NCBI GenBank assembly: GCA_012295275.1
Contig: CM022666.1
Coordinates: 12,887,606-12,951,605, forward strand
From: Chrysomallon squamiferum
Taxonomy: Eukaryota; Mollusca; Gastropoda; Neomphalida; Peltospiridae
Length of the DNA: 64,000 nucleotides
Reading direction: 5' to 3'
Positions 25,881 through 42,244 of this stretch are shown one piece after another (positions within the stretch are counted from its first letter, which is position 1; each line of letters opens with the position of its first letter). The notes beneath the pieces were generated by a model that made no database searches, was not told the DNA's origin, and saw only the letters and a list, made by a program, of their open reading frames with translations. The position numbers and the translations under genes were made by a program.

Positions 25881-27028
25881 CAACTGTAAATTAGTTCGAT
25901 TAATTGATGAAATGAGCAATGATTTCGAAATCCTGTTTTACTATTTTGTAATGAACAGATTACAGACCTTCATAGCAGTGATTAGGCATCAAATTCGACT
26001 CCTTTATTTCAGTGATAATATATCTTGTTTGAATTTTTATATTTGGGTGCTCGCTAAAACTAGCCTTTTCCTTAAAATTATACGGGTGCTGTTTTCCCAT
26101 GTTTCTGTTATTGTTGTGTTTAAATTTTTAAATTGCTGGTTACTGAAGTACATTACTCTTTAATACAATCGACAGTGGCCAACGTTTATAGTGAAACAGT
26201 TTGATTCTTAACATTTGAGAAGAAATCATAATCAGAACATTTAGGGAAGAAAGTTTCCTAAAAAGTTTCCTTAAGATGACTTCAGAGAATTACTTAAAGG
26301 TAGTCTTCAGCTAAATAAAAAATTCATATTCTTGATAATCAGCTGATTTCAACTTTTTTATGTTGCCTTGAGAAAATTATATTAAAAAAAAGTAAGAATA
26401 TTCTTCAGAAATTGATGTTTCAGAAAGAATCGTTTATTTTTTATATATTTCTTAATTTTCATTAATATTTTATTTTTAAAATTATTATATTTATCTATTT
26501 TTTTTTTTTTTTTTTATTATTTATTTTTTTATGGAAAAACAGACTTAATTCATAATTTCCCATGATCACTGTAAAAATGTATTCACTTATTATCAGTCTA
26601 GGACACCAAATAAGGTGGGGTTTTCCTTCGGGGGTGGGTTATTCTTTTTTTTTTTTTTTTTTTTTTTTCCACGTCCTGTCTTATATTACAAATCTACTAT
26701 TTGTACAGTTGATTTTCACAAACCACAGCTACAGAAAGAATGCCCATCTTACCATTTACTGGGTGTTTTTACGACAATTTCGTCCATTTACAAAGAATGC
26801 TTTTCATAGTATCCCAAAAAAATGCAACTTTTCTGCTCAGATATGATATAACTGTAATCCCTCTTCTCAGCAGTAAAGTAACCGATTTCGTTTTAAAACA
26901 TATTTTTGGTACAAAATTATATTCCTGCTGTCAAACACGTCATTTTAACAATGTCTGCTTCCACACTCTGTAAACTGTTGTCTTCAGAACATACAAGAAT
27001 GCAACAGCTGAATTGAGCCTGTTTGTTC

Positions 27029-27185
27029 TTACATCGAGCGATGATTTCTATCGTTGCGAAATATTGCAGACCTAACTCCGACGAAAAGACCGCGCTTCAG
27101 AGGATCGATAATGACAAGTCAATTCAGGTCACGTGACGTAAACGGCGTTTTCTGATTGGCTCAGACCGCTGTTGACATCGATTAA
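27029..27185. promoter_or_regulatory. GC-rich CACGTG/CCAAT block, array copy 4
   Basis: GGTCACGTGACGTAAAC (one change in the CRE-type half) and GATTGGCTCAG. Confidence 0.4.
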
Positions 27186-27983
27186 TTGATGACATAAGCA
27201 ATGGTTTCAAATTCCTGTTTCATTATTGTAATGAACAGAATACAGGCCTCCATAGCAGTGATTAGGCATCAGATTCGACTCCTTTATCTGAGTGATAATA
27301 TATCTTGTTTGAATTTGTGTTTTTGGGTGCTTGCTAAAAATAGTCTTCTTAACATTATATAGTTGCTGTTTTCCCATGTTTCTGTTATTGTTGTGTTTAT
27401 TTTTTAAACAAATGGTTTCTGTATCTTCCTGCAGTACATTTCTCTTTAATATAATCAACAATGGCCAACGTTTATAGTGAATCAGATTGATTCTTAACAT
27501 TTGAGAAGAACGATGGAAGCAAGATTCCTTAATATTTTGAAAGATGACTTCAAAGAGTTACTTAAAGGTAGTCTTCAGCTAAATTAAAAATTCATATTCT
27601 CGATAATGACCTGACTGCAACATTTTTACGTTGCCTTGAGAAAATTATGTTCATAAAAATAAGAATATTCTTCAGAAATCGATGTTTCAGAAAGAAGTTA
27701 TATATAACAAATACATATAACACACATACACACACACACACACACATCTATTTATTATTGTTTATTTTATTTTATTTTATTTGTTTAATTATTTTTATTT
27801 CCATATTTGGAAAAATAGACTATCGATTCATAATTACCCATAATCACTGTAAATATTTTTTTTCAATTTCATTATTAATATGTAAAGGTGATGCCGATAT
27901 AAAAACATTTTATTCATCATTTATTATCAGTGTAGGACACCAAATGATACTGTTTCCAAATACGGTGGGGATTTTTCTCGAAG

Positions 27984-28484
27984 GTGGGTTATTCTTTTCT
28001 CGTTTATTTGTTTTCCATATCCTTCCTGAAATTACAAATCTATTGTAATAAAGTGGATTTTCATAAACCACAGCTGCAGCAAAAATGCCCATCTTACCTT
28101 TTATTGGTTTTTTTTTTTAATGACAAGTTCATTTCTTTACAAACAATGCTTTTCATGCTATCCAAAAATAATGCAACTTTTCTGCTCAGATATGATAAAA
28201 TTGTATTACCTTTTTCGAGCAGTAAAATATACGATTTGGTTTTAAAACACATTTTTGGTATAAATCATTTACCTGTTGTCAAACACGTCATTTTAACAAT
28301 TTCTTCTTCCATATTCTTTAACCTGTTGTCTTCAGAACAAACAAGAACGCAACAGCTGAATCGAGCCTGTTTGTTCTTACATCGAGCGATGATTTCTATC
28401 GTTGCGAAATATTGCAGACCTAACTCCGACGAAAAGGTTGCGCTTCAAATGATCGATAATGACGGGTCGATTCAGATCACGTGA
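27984..28484 (+). other. Longest open frame of the array unit (166 codons), no recognised family
   Basis: In this copy a frame runs unbroken through the unit and into the GC-rich block, ending at the TGA inside CACGTGACGTCA. It contains FNDKFISLQTMLFMLSKNNA and ends with a stretch including ISIVAKYCRPNSDEKVALQM. Sister copies keep most of the same frame but carry frameshifts or a TGA where this copy and the one at 25.7 kb have CGA, the change expected from CpG decay. It may be a remnant of a protein once encoded by the unit, or chance openness. Confidence 0.2.
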
Positions 28485-28530
28485 CGTCATCGGCATTTTC
28501 TGATAGGCTGAGACCGCTGTTGACAAACAT
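28377..28530. promoter_or_regulatory. GC-rich CACGTG/TGACGTCA block, array copy 5
   Basis: ATCACGTGACGTCATC is intact; the CCAAT box is mutated (GATAGGCTGAG). Confidence 0.4.
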
Positions 28531-29733
28531 TGGCCTACGGTAAATTAGTTCGTTTAACTGATCAGATGAGGAATCATTCTCAGTTTCCGTTTCACTGTTT
28601 TGTAATGAACAGAATACAGTGATTAGGCATCAGTTTAGACTCCTTTATTTTAGTGATAATATATCTTGTTTGAATTTGTATTTTTGGGTGCTTGCCAAAA
28701 ATAGTCTTTTCTTAAAATTATATGGTTTTCTGTTTTCCCATGTTTATGTTATTGTTGTGTTTATTTTTTAAACAGCTGGTTTCTCTATGTTCCTGAAGTC
28801 AGTTTATCTTTAATATAAACAACAGTGGCCAACGCTTTTATTTCCCTATTTGTAAAAACAGCTTTATTGTTAACGTTTGAAAAGAAATCATAATCAGAAC
28901 ACTGAGGAAAGAAAGTTTCCTTAATATTTTGTAAGATGACTTCAGACAGTTACTTAAAGGTAGTCTTCAGCTATTTTAAAAATTCATATTCTTCATAATG
29001 ACATGACAACATTTTTACGTTGTTCATAAAAATAAGAATATTCTTCAGAAATCGATGTTTCAGAAAGAATTGTTTTATTTTATATAAATATATATATATA
29101 TATATATTTTTTTTTTTTTCATCAATATTTTATTTATCTATTTATTACTGTTTGTTTTATTTCATTTTATTTTATTTTGTATTTCCATATTTGGAAAAAT
29201 AGACTGTTGATTCATAATTTCCCATAATCACTCTAAAAACATTTTCAGTTTCATTTTTAAAATGTAGAAGTGATGCTAATATAAAAGCCATTTATTCATC
29301 AGTTATTATCAGTGTAGAACACCAAATGATACTGTGTCCAAATAAGGTGGTGGGGGGTTTGAGGAGTGGGTATTTCATTTTTCTGTTATATTTCCATATC
29401 CTTTCCGAAATTACAAATCTATTGTAATAAAGTTGATTTTCACAAAACACAGCTGCAGTAAGAATGCCCATCTTACCTTTTACTGGGTGTTTTATGACAA
29501 GTTAATTTCTTTACAAACAATGCTTTTCATAGTATCCCAAAATAATGCAACTTTTCTGGTCAGATATGATATAATTCTAATCCCTCTTCTGAGCAGTAAA
29601 GTATACGATTTTTAGTATAAATCCTATACCTGCTGTCAAACACAATATTTTAACAATGTCTGCTTCCACACTTTGTAAACTGTTGTCTTCAGAACAAACA
29701 AGAACGCAACAGCTGAATTGAGTCTGTTTGCTC

Positions 29734-29890
29734 TTACATCGAGCGATGATTTCTATCGTTGCGAAATATTGCAGACCTAACTCCGACGAAAAGGTTGCCA
29801 TTCAGAGGATCGATAATGACGAGTCGATTCAGATCACGTGACGTCAACGGCGTTTTCTGATTGACTCAGACCGGTGTTGACAAACATTGG
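29734..29890. promoter_or_regulatory. GC-rich CACGTG/TGACGTCA block, array copy 6
   Basis: ATCACGTGACGTCAAC is intact; the CCAAT box is mutated (GATTGACTCAG). Confidence 0.4.
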
Positions 29891-30779
29891 CCTGCGGTAA
29901 ATTAGTTCGATTAATTGATGACATGAGCAATGATTTCGAAATCCTGTTTCACTGTTTTGTAATAAACAGAATACAGACCTTCATACAGTGATTAGGCATC
30001 AGATTAGACTCCTTTATTTGAGTGATAATATATCTTGTTTGACTTTGTGTATTTGTGTGCTTGCTAAAAATAGTCTTTTCTTGAAATGATATGGTTGCTG
30101 TTTTCCATTGTTTCTGTTATTGTTGTGTTTATTTTTTAAACAACTGGTTTCTGTATCTTCCTGAAGTCAATTTCTCTTTAATACAATCAATAGTAACCAA
30201 CGTTTATTTTGAAAGTTTGATTCTTAACTTTTGAAAATAAAATATAATCAGAACAATCAGGGAAGAAAGTTTTCTTAATTTTTTATAAGATGACTTCAGA
30301 AAGTTACTTAAAGGTAGTCTTCAGCTAAATTAAAAATTCATATTCTTGATAATGACCTCACAACAATTTTACGTTGCCTTGAGAAAATTCTGTTCATAAA
30401 AATAAGAATATTCTCCAGAAATCGATGTTTCAGAAAGAATTGTTTTATTTTATATAAATATATATATTTTTTATTTTCATCAATATTTTATTTATCTATT
30501 TATTATTGTTTGTTATATTTCATTTCATTTTATTTTGTATTTCCATAGTTGATTCAGTCATTGATTTCCCATAACCATTGTAAAACATTTTTTCACTTTC
30601 ATTATTAATACATAAAGGTGATGCTAATATAGAAACAATTTATTTATCAGTTATTATGAGTGTAGGACACCAAATGATACTGTATCCAAATAAGGTGGGG
30701 TTTTGGGTGAGTGTGGGTCATTCTTTCTTTTATTTTTTTCCATATCCTCTCTGAAATTAAAATCTATTGTAATAAATTA

Positions 30780-31205
30780 TTAATTTCCTAAAACATTATA
30801 TACCATTAGAAAGAGAAAAAGAAAATTTCTAATATTGAAAATTTTGGCACATACTTACTTTATGTATGTGTAGACATTTATGGTGGTTTGTATGTAAGTA
30901 TGTGTTCATTCACGTTTTGAGAACGCACACGATACGTTCACATCTTACATTCTTAACTGCTTTGCCTAACAAGTTACTTAATATATTATTTATATTTCAG
31001 GGGGGAAATAAATAAATAAGTAAATAAATAAATGTTATTTTTAGTACAGAATAGCATTCTTAATGCTTAAGTCTTATTCATAGCTTTGTAAATACTTACG
31101 AAGACTTCTGTTATTTATATCCCAGTTGTAACCGTAAATGATAACAACTGGGGGATTTCCACAATAGAAGGAACCCCAGCCCCTGGATGATACCCTAATT
31201 TCAAA
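30780..31205 (+). repeat. Extra fragment of the inverted-repeat arm
   Basis: 30930-31150 matches 9780-10080 of the left arm in direct orientation (ACAAGTTACTTAATATATTA, the AAAT tract, ACTTACGAAGAC, CCCAGT-GTAACC). The following block with GATGATACCCTAATTTCAAA matches 14780-14815 inverted. The repeat complex appears to end here. Confidence 0.65.
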
Positions 31206-33101
31206 TTATAAACATTCTTTCCGAAAATACAGACAGACATATATACACATATTTAATACGTTATTTTATTTTAATACTGATAATTTATAGATTTGTTTGT
31301 TTTAACAATTTACTGCCTTGTGTTGTTGCAAACTGTTCTCTTTTATACTAAAGTAAGATAAATAATATTTCAAGATAAGCCAGTCTGAAAATCGTTTTGT
31401 ATAAAACTTTTGTCTGTAGGATTACTTTCATCCACTACATTATGAACTTATAGTATGATTTTTTTATATTAAATAATTTTGTCACTAAAGAAAAATGGCA
31501 GCTTGCGGTTTTTTTTTTTTTTTTTTTTTTTAAAAGGTCTCTTCTTTTTAAAATTTGGCGGCAAAAAAACAAATAAAACATCGAAGTATGATTTGACTAT
31601 TACTTAATATCACACTAAATATTTTTTAATATAACAACATTATTGCTAAAACCAGTGACATATTTGAAATGTTTAAATAATTTTACCACTGATGTTGTTG
31701 TACTCGAGATATTTTTAGTGTGAATGTTTGTGTGTAGTTTTTGACTAGTTATATATTTCGACTGAATGTTTAACAAGAATTCAAAATAATAATAAAAAAG
31801 AAATACATTGTTTCCATTTGTTTACTTACTTGCAAAAACCAGTAATAATAAACAAATAAATATAGATAGATAGATATAATTATATATATATGTATATTTT
31901 TATATTTAAAAATGTTCAAACATTCAAAAATACTGTTATAAGCTGTATATTTTTGAAAAGCAAAAGTGAGATTGGAAATAAATGCACAAACAGTTATTTT
32001 AGGCATATCATTCTGAAAAAGATAATACAATACATTGAACATTGTTAATTGCCAAGCAGTACATAAATCAAAATCAAACTAACATCAACTGGATTCCAAA
32101 ATATTCTGAACATGTGTTATATATACAAATACATATATATATATATATATATATAATGGAACAGTTAATTTTTTTATTTTTTTTTTTAAAGAAAGAAAGA
32201 AAGAAAAGAAAGCAGTATTTGGACAAAATTATTTGTATGAAATGTAAATATTTTATATATGTAATAACTATTTGGAGACAGAAAATGCAAAATTATGCAA
32301 AGTTTTTATTTTTGCCATTTTGTAGTCTTGTATATTTTTTACCATAATATACACTTTGTAGTTATATGACAAATATTTACTACTTGGAATGTGCAGAACA
32401 TACTTATTGAAAATTTGGTGACTTCTATATTTAACACATTAATTTACTTTTATAGTTTGTTATATTAGCATGTATTAGTTGTAGTATATTTTATATTGTA
32501 TACACTGTTCAATGATGTAATCACCTCGTATAGTACAATTTCTAAGACTACAAGACAAAATTATTATTTGTTGTCTATCAAATAAGGCATTAATAATTAA
32601 TACTTGTTATGTTCCTCATATCATTTATTTCTTTAATTGTTATAGAAATTAACTGCATATGTAGATATTTAAATGACCAATGAACTGGATAAGTGCATAT
32701 TAATCACAAAGACCTAAAACTGATTTAATAAAACAAAGAATTCTATTATTGTTTCTGTTGTTGTTGTTGTTATTATTAATTTTTGTATTATTTACTTTGC
32801 AGTGTACAATAAAAACTTTACAAAATAAAAATGTGGGCTGGATAAAACTTGTATATGAAAAATAAATAATTATATTATTAACAGGTAATATTACTGATAA
32901 AAAAAATAAATAATAAAACAAATTATCTTGAGATAAGAGGAGACCATGCATATTTCGATGTGTTTAGTTCATGGATTATTATTCTTTATCACTAGCAAGA
33001 ACATTTTATAGATAAAACTATATTCTAGTAAGCTCGTAAGTGTTATTATGTGATAAACCACTGAGAAGAAATGTAGCATTTGCATTTAAACAACAACAGT
33101 A

Positions 33102-33139
<38 letters not shown>

Positions 33140-33949
33140 AAAAGCAAGCTAACCATTGGTTAAAAAAAAATACATTCTCAGTATAATATTTAAACAAAAC
33201 AAAAATACCTAAAACCTTTATCATTTTATTATAGAATTTATCTCTTTCAATATAATAACAAATATGTACATGTAATTTCTTCAATACAAAATGTTTTTAA
33301 TTCTGGTGACAACCACTGAAACAAGTTAAACTGGCATGGAAAATACTCCATACATTCCTTTTTCACATCACTTTTTATTTTACTGGGTTTTTTTCCCCCA
33401 CTAGATTGTTTACAGCAACTTGTTAACGTGTAAAACTTCTTTATTTACATCAGCAATCAAAATAAATTATCAGTGTTGTTGTATATATTATAAATGTCAG
33501 AATGGATGTGAAATATCCTGTCTCTAATTTTTTAATGTAATTTGATGAAGCTGAAATACCTGCCCTTTCAAAGTGTAAATATGATGACTCAAGCTAATTA
33601 TCAATTTATACAGTGATCTTTTAAATTTATTTTTTTCTCTTAATTATTTATCTTTAAAAAAAAAAATTTAATATGAAAAGTGCTAAATTGTAAAAACAAC
33701 AAAATATATAAACAGATATGTTTTTATCATTTTCAACATCCCTGTAATTTTTATTATACTATTTTTGAAACATTAAATGATAAAACACTGCATTAATTTT
33801 ATAAAAGTATATATAATATTTTCATTATTTTTCTTCTACGTTGTATTTTGTTTTGAACACTGTTTCTCTCAATAAGACATCAGTTTTGAAACATGACAAT
33901 ATATATACACTGGTAAGTAGCCATAAACCACAGTAAACAAATGTCTTTT
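31206..33949. other. AT-rich intergenic DNA downstream of NKAP
   Basis: No recognisable gene. It holds a T run (31510-31531), a (TA)n tract (32127-32154) and an (ATG)n tract (33102-33139). The last few hundred bases should contain the NKAP 3' UTR, but I cannot fix its poly(A) site. Confidence 0.6.
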
Positions 33950-38541
<4,592 letters not shown>

Positions 38542-38563
38542 GTTTCAAATCAAAGGTCTTATA

Positions 38564-39330
38564 TCTGAAAAACACGAATTGAACATTTAATTAATATTTC
38601 AAACAAGTTATTTTAAACACAAAAATCCATTAAAGAAAATATGTAATTAACATTTTATTTGGATACTGGGTTCTTTTAACTGTTTTATAAAAAATTGTTA
38701 GAAATGTTAATGATGTTTAAATTACAATTAGTATTTAGAAAGATAATCTAACAAGATGTAAATTATTATTTTTACTTTTATTTATGATTACCATAATAAA
38801 AAGCTCAGTACCCTGGAATTCTTTTATTAGATTTTGACTGAACAATTTGATAACGAATAACAATCATAAACAAACAAAATGTGACAAATCCTGAAAAGTG
38901 AAATTGAGGTTGAAGGTTTACAATTCGATTGTAACAATCATTTCGATGAAAAACATTTTGACTTTTTAAAATAAAAATGTTATCGCTAAGTTTTCAGTGT
39001 TAACAACAAAACATTATCGACATTCAATTATTACAGACGTTATTCATATAAGTTTACAATTACGGCTATAAATTTTCGCACAACTTACGTTGTAAACAAG
39101 AACCCGTAGCATATACCAATATCTGATAAATATTCCGCATCGGACATATTTCAATGGTAAAAAGGAGCGATAGAATACCAGTCGACAATAAAGTCTCACG
39201 GCATAGAAATAAAATTTACATTATCGTTAAATTAAAAAGGTTAAAAAGCATTTCACTGACACGAAACGTAACATACTTTACATAATTGTCATTAAATCAA
39301 TACATGAACACTCAGCAGTACTAGTACAGT
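38564..39330 (-). promoter_or_regulatory. NKAP 5' UTR intron and probable promoter region
   Basis: On the minus strand TTTTTCAG ends at 38565, 23 bases before the NKAP ATG. A matching strong donor (TTTACAAC|GTAAGT) lies at 39089/39088. This suggests a non-coding first exon ending at 39089, with transcription starting a little upstream. No TATA box stands out. Confidence 0.45.
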
Positions 39331-39805
39331 AAATAGTATACGCCAATGCGTTGTTTATAATAAACTGGAACTCAGTGTAAATTTAAAATATTCTCTTAGA
39401 CTTAGTAATTATTTTTTTTTTTTTTTTTTTTTTTTTTTTAGGATGGAGAGGAAGAACAAATGTCCAAATAGTAAAAAAAAATTGTAATTTTAAAAAAGAA
39501 AAAAAAAGAAAGATTGAATGACAAAAAAAAAAAAAAATATATATAAATATATATATATATATATAAATATATAAATTTAAAAAAAATAAATATAAATAAA
39601 TAAATAAATAAATTTATTTAATAATAATAATAATAAAATGTTTTTAATGTTTGGTGTATATATATATATATATAACCATAAAGCTGTACAGAAATACTAT
39701 ATATTTTCTTTTTTTTAAATCCTAGGCAATATTGACATTTCATGCACATTAGCAAGATCTCCCTTACGAAGATCGTTTCGAAGCGAAGTTTATTTATGCA
39801 TTTGC

Positions 39806-39857
<52 letters not shown>

Positions 39858-39861
39858 TTAT

Positions 39862-39894
<33 letters not shown>

Positions 39895-40302
39895 TAATTT
39901 TTAAATTTCATTTTTTTATTTTATTTTATTTTTTGATTAAACAATTATATTTTTTCCAGAACTGCAGGACTGGAAACCCCAGAGTATGTGTTCAGCCCTT
40001 CACTAGCTGTATATATCATAATATAAATACATATATATCTTCTGTAAAGAAAAAATAAAGTAAGATCTAAAGAACTGTTTTAGTATCCACCAATGTTTCT
40101 ATGTTATTCACAGTAAGCACAGGTAAATGTTGACCGTCTCTGTTCTAGAGTACGAACAATGAAAATGCCAAGAATCAGCTAGTGTGATCCAACCTTTAAA
40201 AAATAAAAAATGAGATCAGATCATAAAATCATAAATGACACGATCTATCCTGTCTAAACCAAGTCAGTCACATCGCGGTACTCATGAAGAACTTTGTGTA
40301 TG

Positions 40303-40343
<41 letters not shown>

Positions 40344-41795
40344 CTTCAAAAAACGACTATAGTCTGTGGGTTAGACTATCTTGGTTCTTAGCTCCTCGGA
40401 TTAACAAGATATCTGTAGCGAGGTTTACTATTCATTTACTTGTTACAAAATAAATGAAATCGATTTCCAGTCATTGCGTACCATTCGTCTTATGATGTAC
40501 ATTTAAAGAAAAACACTCAAATATACGTAGACTAACATACAGAAAGCATAAATGTATTGAAACATAGTGTAAATATAACAAACACGCAGGTAATTTAGAA
40601 GTGGAATGTTGACAAGCATACAGTAAAAATATATGGTCAATGAACAAACAAAATAAATTTATTCAAGCACTTTTATTTATGTTTCAGATATACCTTTTGA
40701 TAGAGATAACACTTTTACAAAAATACATTATTATATGATAAAAACAGTACTAATCTGATTGATGAATACCTAAACACCTCGGTTTAACGAGGTAATTGGT
40801 TCCAAATGTCCGATCGTTAAGTGAGGTATCGTTTTAGGGTCTAATTTACATAGAACAAAGATTAAAAACAGTGGTTACGTTCTAACATTGAGATTTGACA
40901 TTAAAAAAAAAGAGAGAATTAAATAAGGAGAAATAAAATGATAATTTAGATATAAATGATTTAATAGATCATAGATAATAAACAAACAGTAAATCGTTTA
41001 CAAATCCTTTTATACAAATATATTAAGAAACAGTTATATGCCGTTCACTGTGGGTTCATTTTAGTGAATTTTGTGTTCATTTAAGATATCGTATTTTGTT
41101 TCTAAAGTTATTGTCTCGCGTTTCTTTTCATCATAAGCATTCGCCGGAGTACTATCTATTCCTTTTGACATACTGGAAGGGTAAATCACAAAAGCGTTAA
41201 GGCTAAATGGAAGCAGAACAGAAGAGAAAATCTGAACATCAATGCACGTACGACATCTGCATGTCAACTTATCAACACAGCCGAGGAAAGCTCGTGACTG
41301 AAGGAAAAACGAACAAAAAGCGAATGGACTTAAACACATGCATTGTACCCATTTGTACCATGTATTTCGAGCTGTTAACTATTAAATTTCTATCTATATT
41401 ATTTGTAAAAAAATATTAAAAAAAGAAAGATCGTTAAAGCGACGTATTACTGTAGCTCTAATCTGGATTTTTAGTTAATGCACATTTCAGACCTTTTGAC
41501 ATAGACGATTTACAAGAATACATACAGACGCATAACGTGCACAGAAACACACTGCCACAACTTAATACAAACACTTACTTCAATACCCTTATCTTTGTAA
41601 TTAAAAAAAAAAAAAATAAAAATATATATTTCAAGTAGTCTGAGTCTGAAATAAAGGAATGTGCACAAGTTTTGGTTCATTATAACGTACATACCAGCAG
41701 TATTTTTAAAATAACTTAAAAAAGAAAAAATATGTTTGTTTTTTTTCTTTTTCAAAATGTAGAGTGCTTTATGCTACAAATGTTATATCAGAGAG
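39331..41795. other. Intergenic DNA between NKAP and FMO
   Basis: Rich in A, T and TA repeats (39409-39439 T run; (TA)n at 39813-39853 and 40308-40338). The only structured part is the element at about 40770-41452. Small open frames here are not supported as genes. Confidence 0.55.
40770..41452. mobile_element. Possible mariner/pogo-type MITE
   Basis: The left end (ACACCTCGGTTTAACGAGGT) and the reverse complement of the right end (TACGTCGCTTTAACGATC) share the pattern TAC-TCG-TTTAACGA. That pattern resembles ends of many Tc1/mariner-superfamily MITEs, and there is a further internal GATCGTTAAGTGAGGTA. Element limits are approximate and no transposase is visible. Confidence 0.4.
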
Positions 41796-42190
41796 TTAAA
41801 GAGACTGTACAAGATCCCGAATAAATACAATCCAGCTATGATAAAGGACTGGCAAGATGAACAACCCATAGATGTTCATAAGTTCTGTCACTGGAACCTT
41901 TCTGACTGCTTTCGCTGCACCAGACCACCAGTGTGGGCCTTGGAGACGCCATTGGTAAGCACCACATGATCCAAAAATAAGTCTAAATGTATAAATAATA
42001 AGTATTAACATTAAGTTGGCACTCAAACATACAGACAGACATACAAACAGAAAGAAAGAAAACAGAAGAAAAAAGAAGAAACAAGAAAAATAAGAAACAA
42101 GAAAAATAAGAAGCAAGAAAAACAATAAACAAAGAATATAAGAAGGCACAAGAAAAGAAGGAACAGCAAAAAAAGAGGAAAGGAAAATAT

Positions 42191-42244
<54 letters not shown>

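Larger units (their letters stand above)
21400..30780 (+). repeat. Head-to-tail array of a ~1.3-kb unit
   Basis: The anchor TGTAATAAAGTTGATTTTCAC and its variants recur near 21.74, 23.43, 24.06, 25.36, 26.69, 28.03, 29.41 and 30.75 kb. The last six intervals are about 1.30-1.38 kb. One unit is short (0.63 kb) and the first is rearranged and interrupted by a foreign segment. Each full unit has a T-rich block, a region open for about 95-165 codons in several copies, a GC-rich block with CACGTG, a long AT-rich stretch, and (TA)n or TTTTATTT tracts. Copies differ by scattered substitutions, indels and poly(T) length. No gene content is supported. Confidence 0.85.

Noticed and set aside
21400-30780. 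CRISPR-like or rDNA-like array
   Set aside because: Units are about 1.3 kb with no short direct repeats and spacers, and no rRNA-type conserved sequence.
41061-41419. Open frames of 70-92 codons on both strands between NKAP and FMO
   Set aside because: They lie inside the putative TIR element, overlap each other antisense and show no family resemblance.
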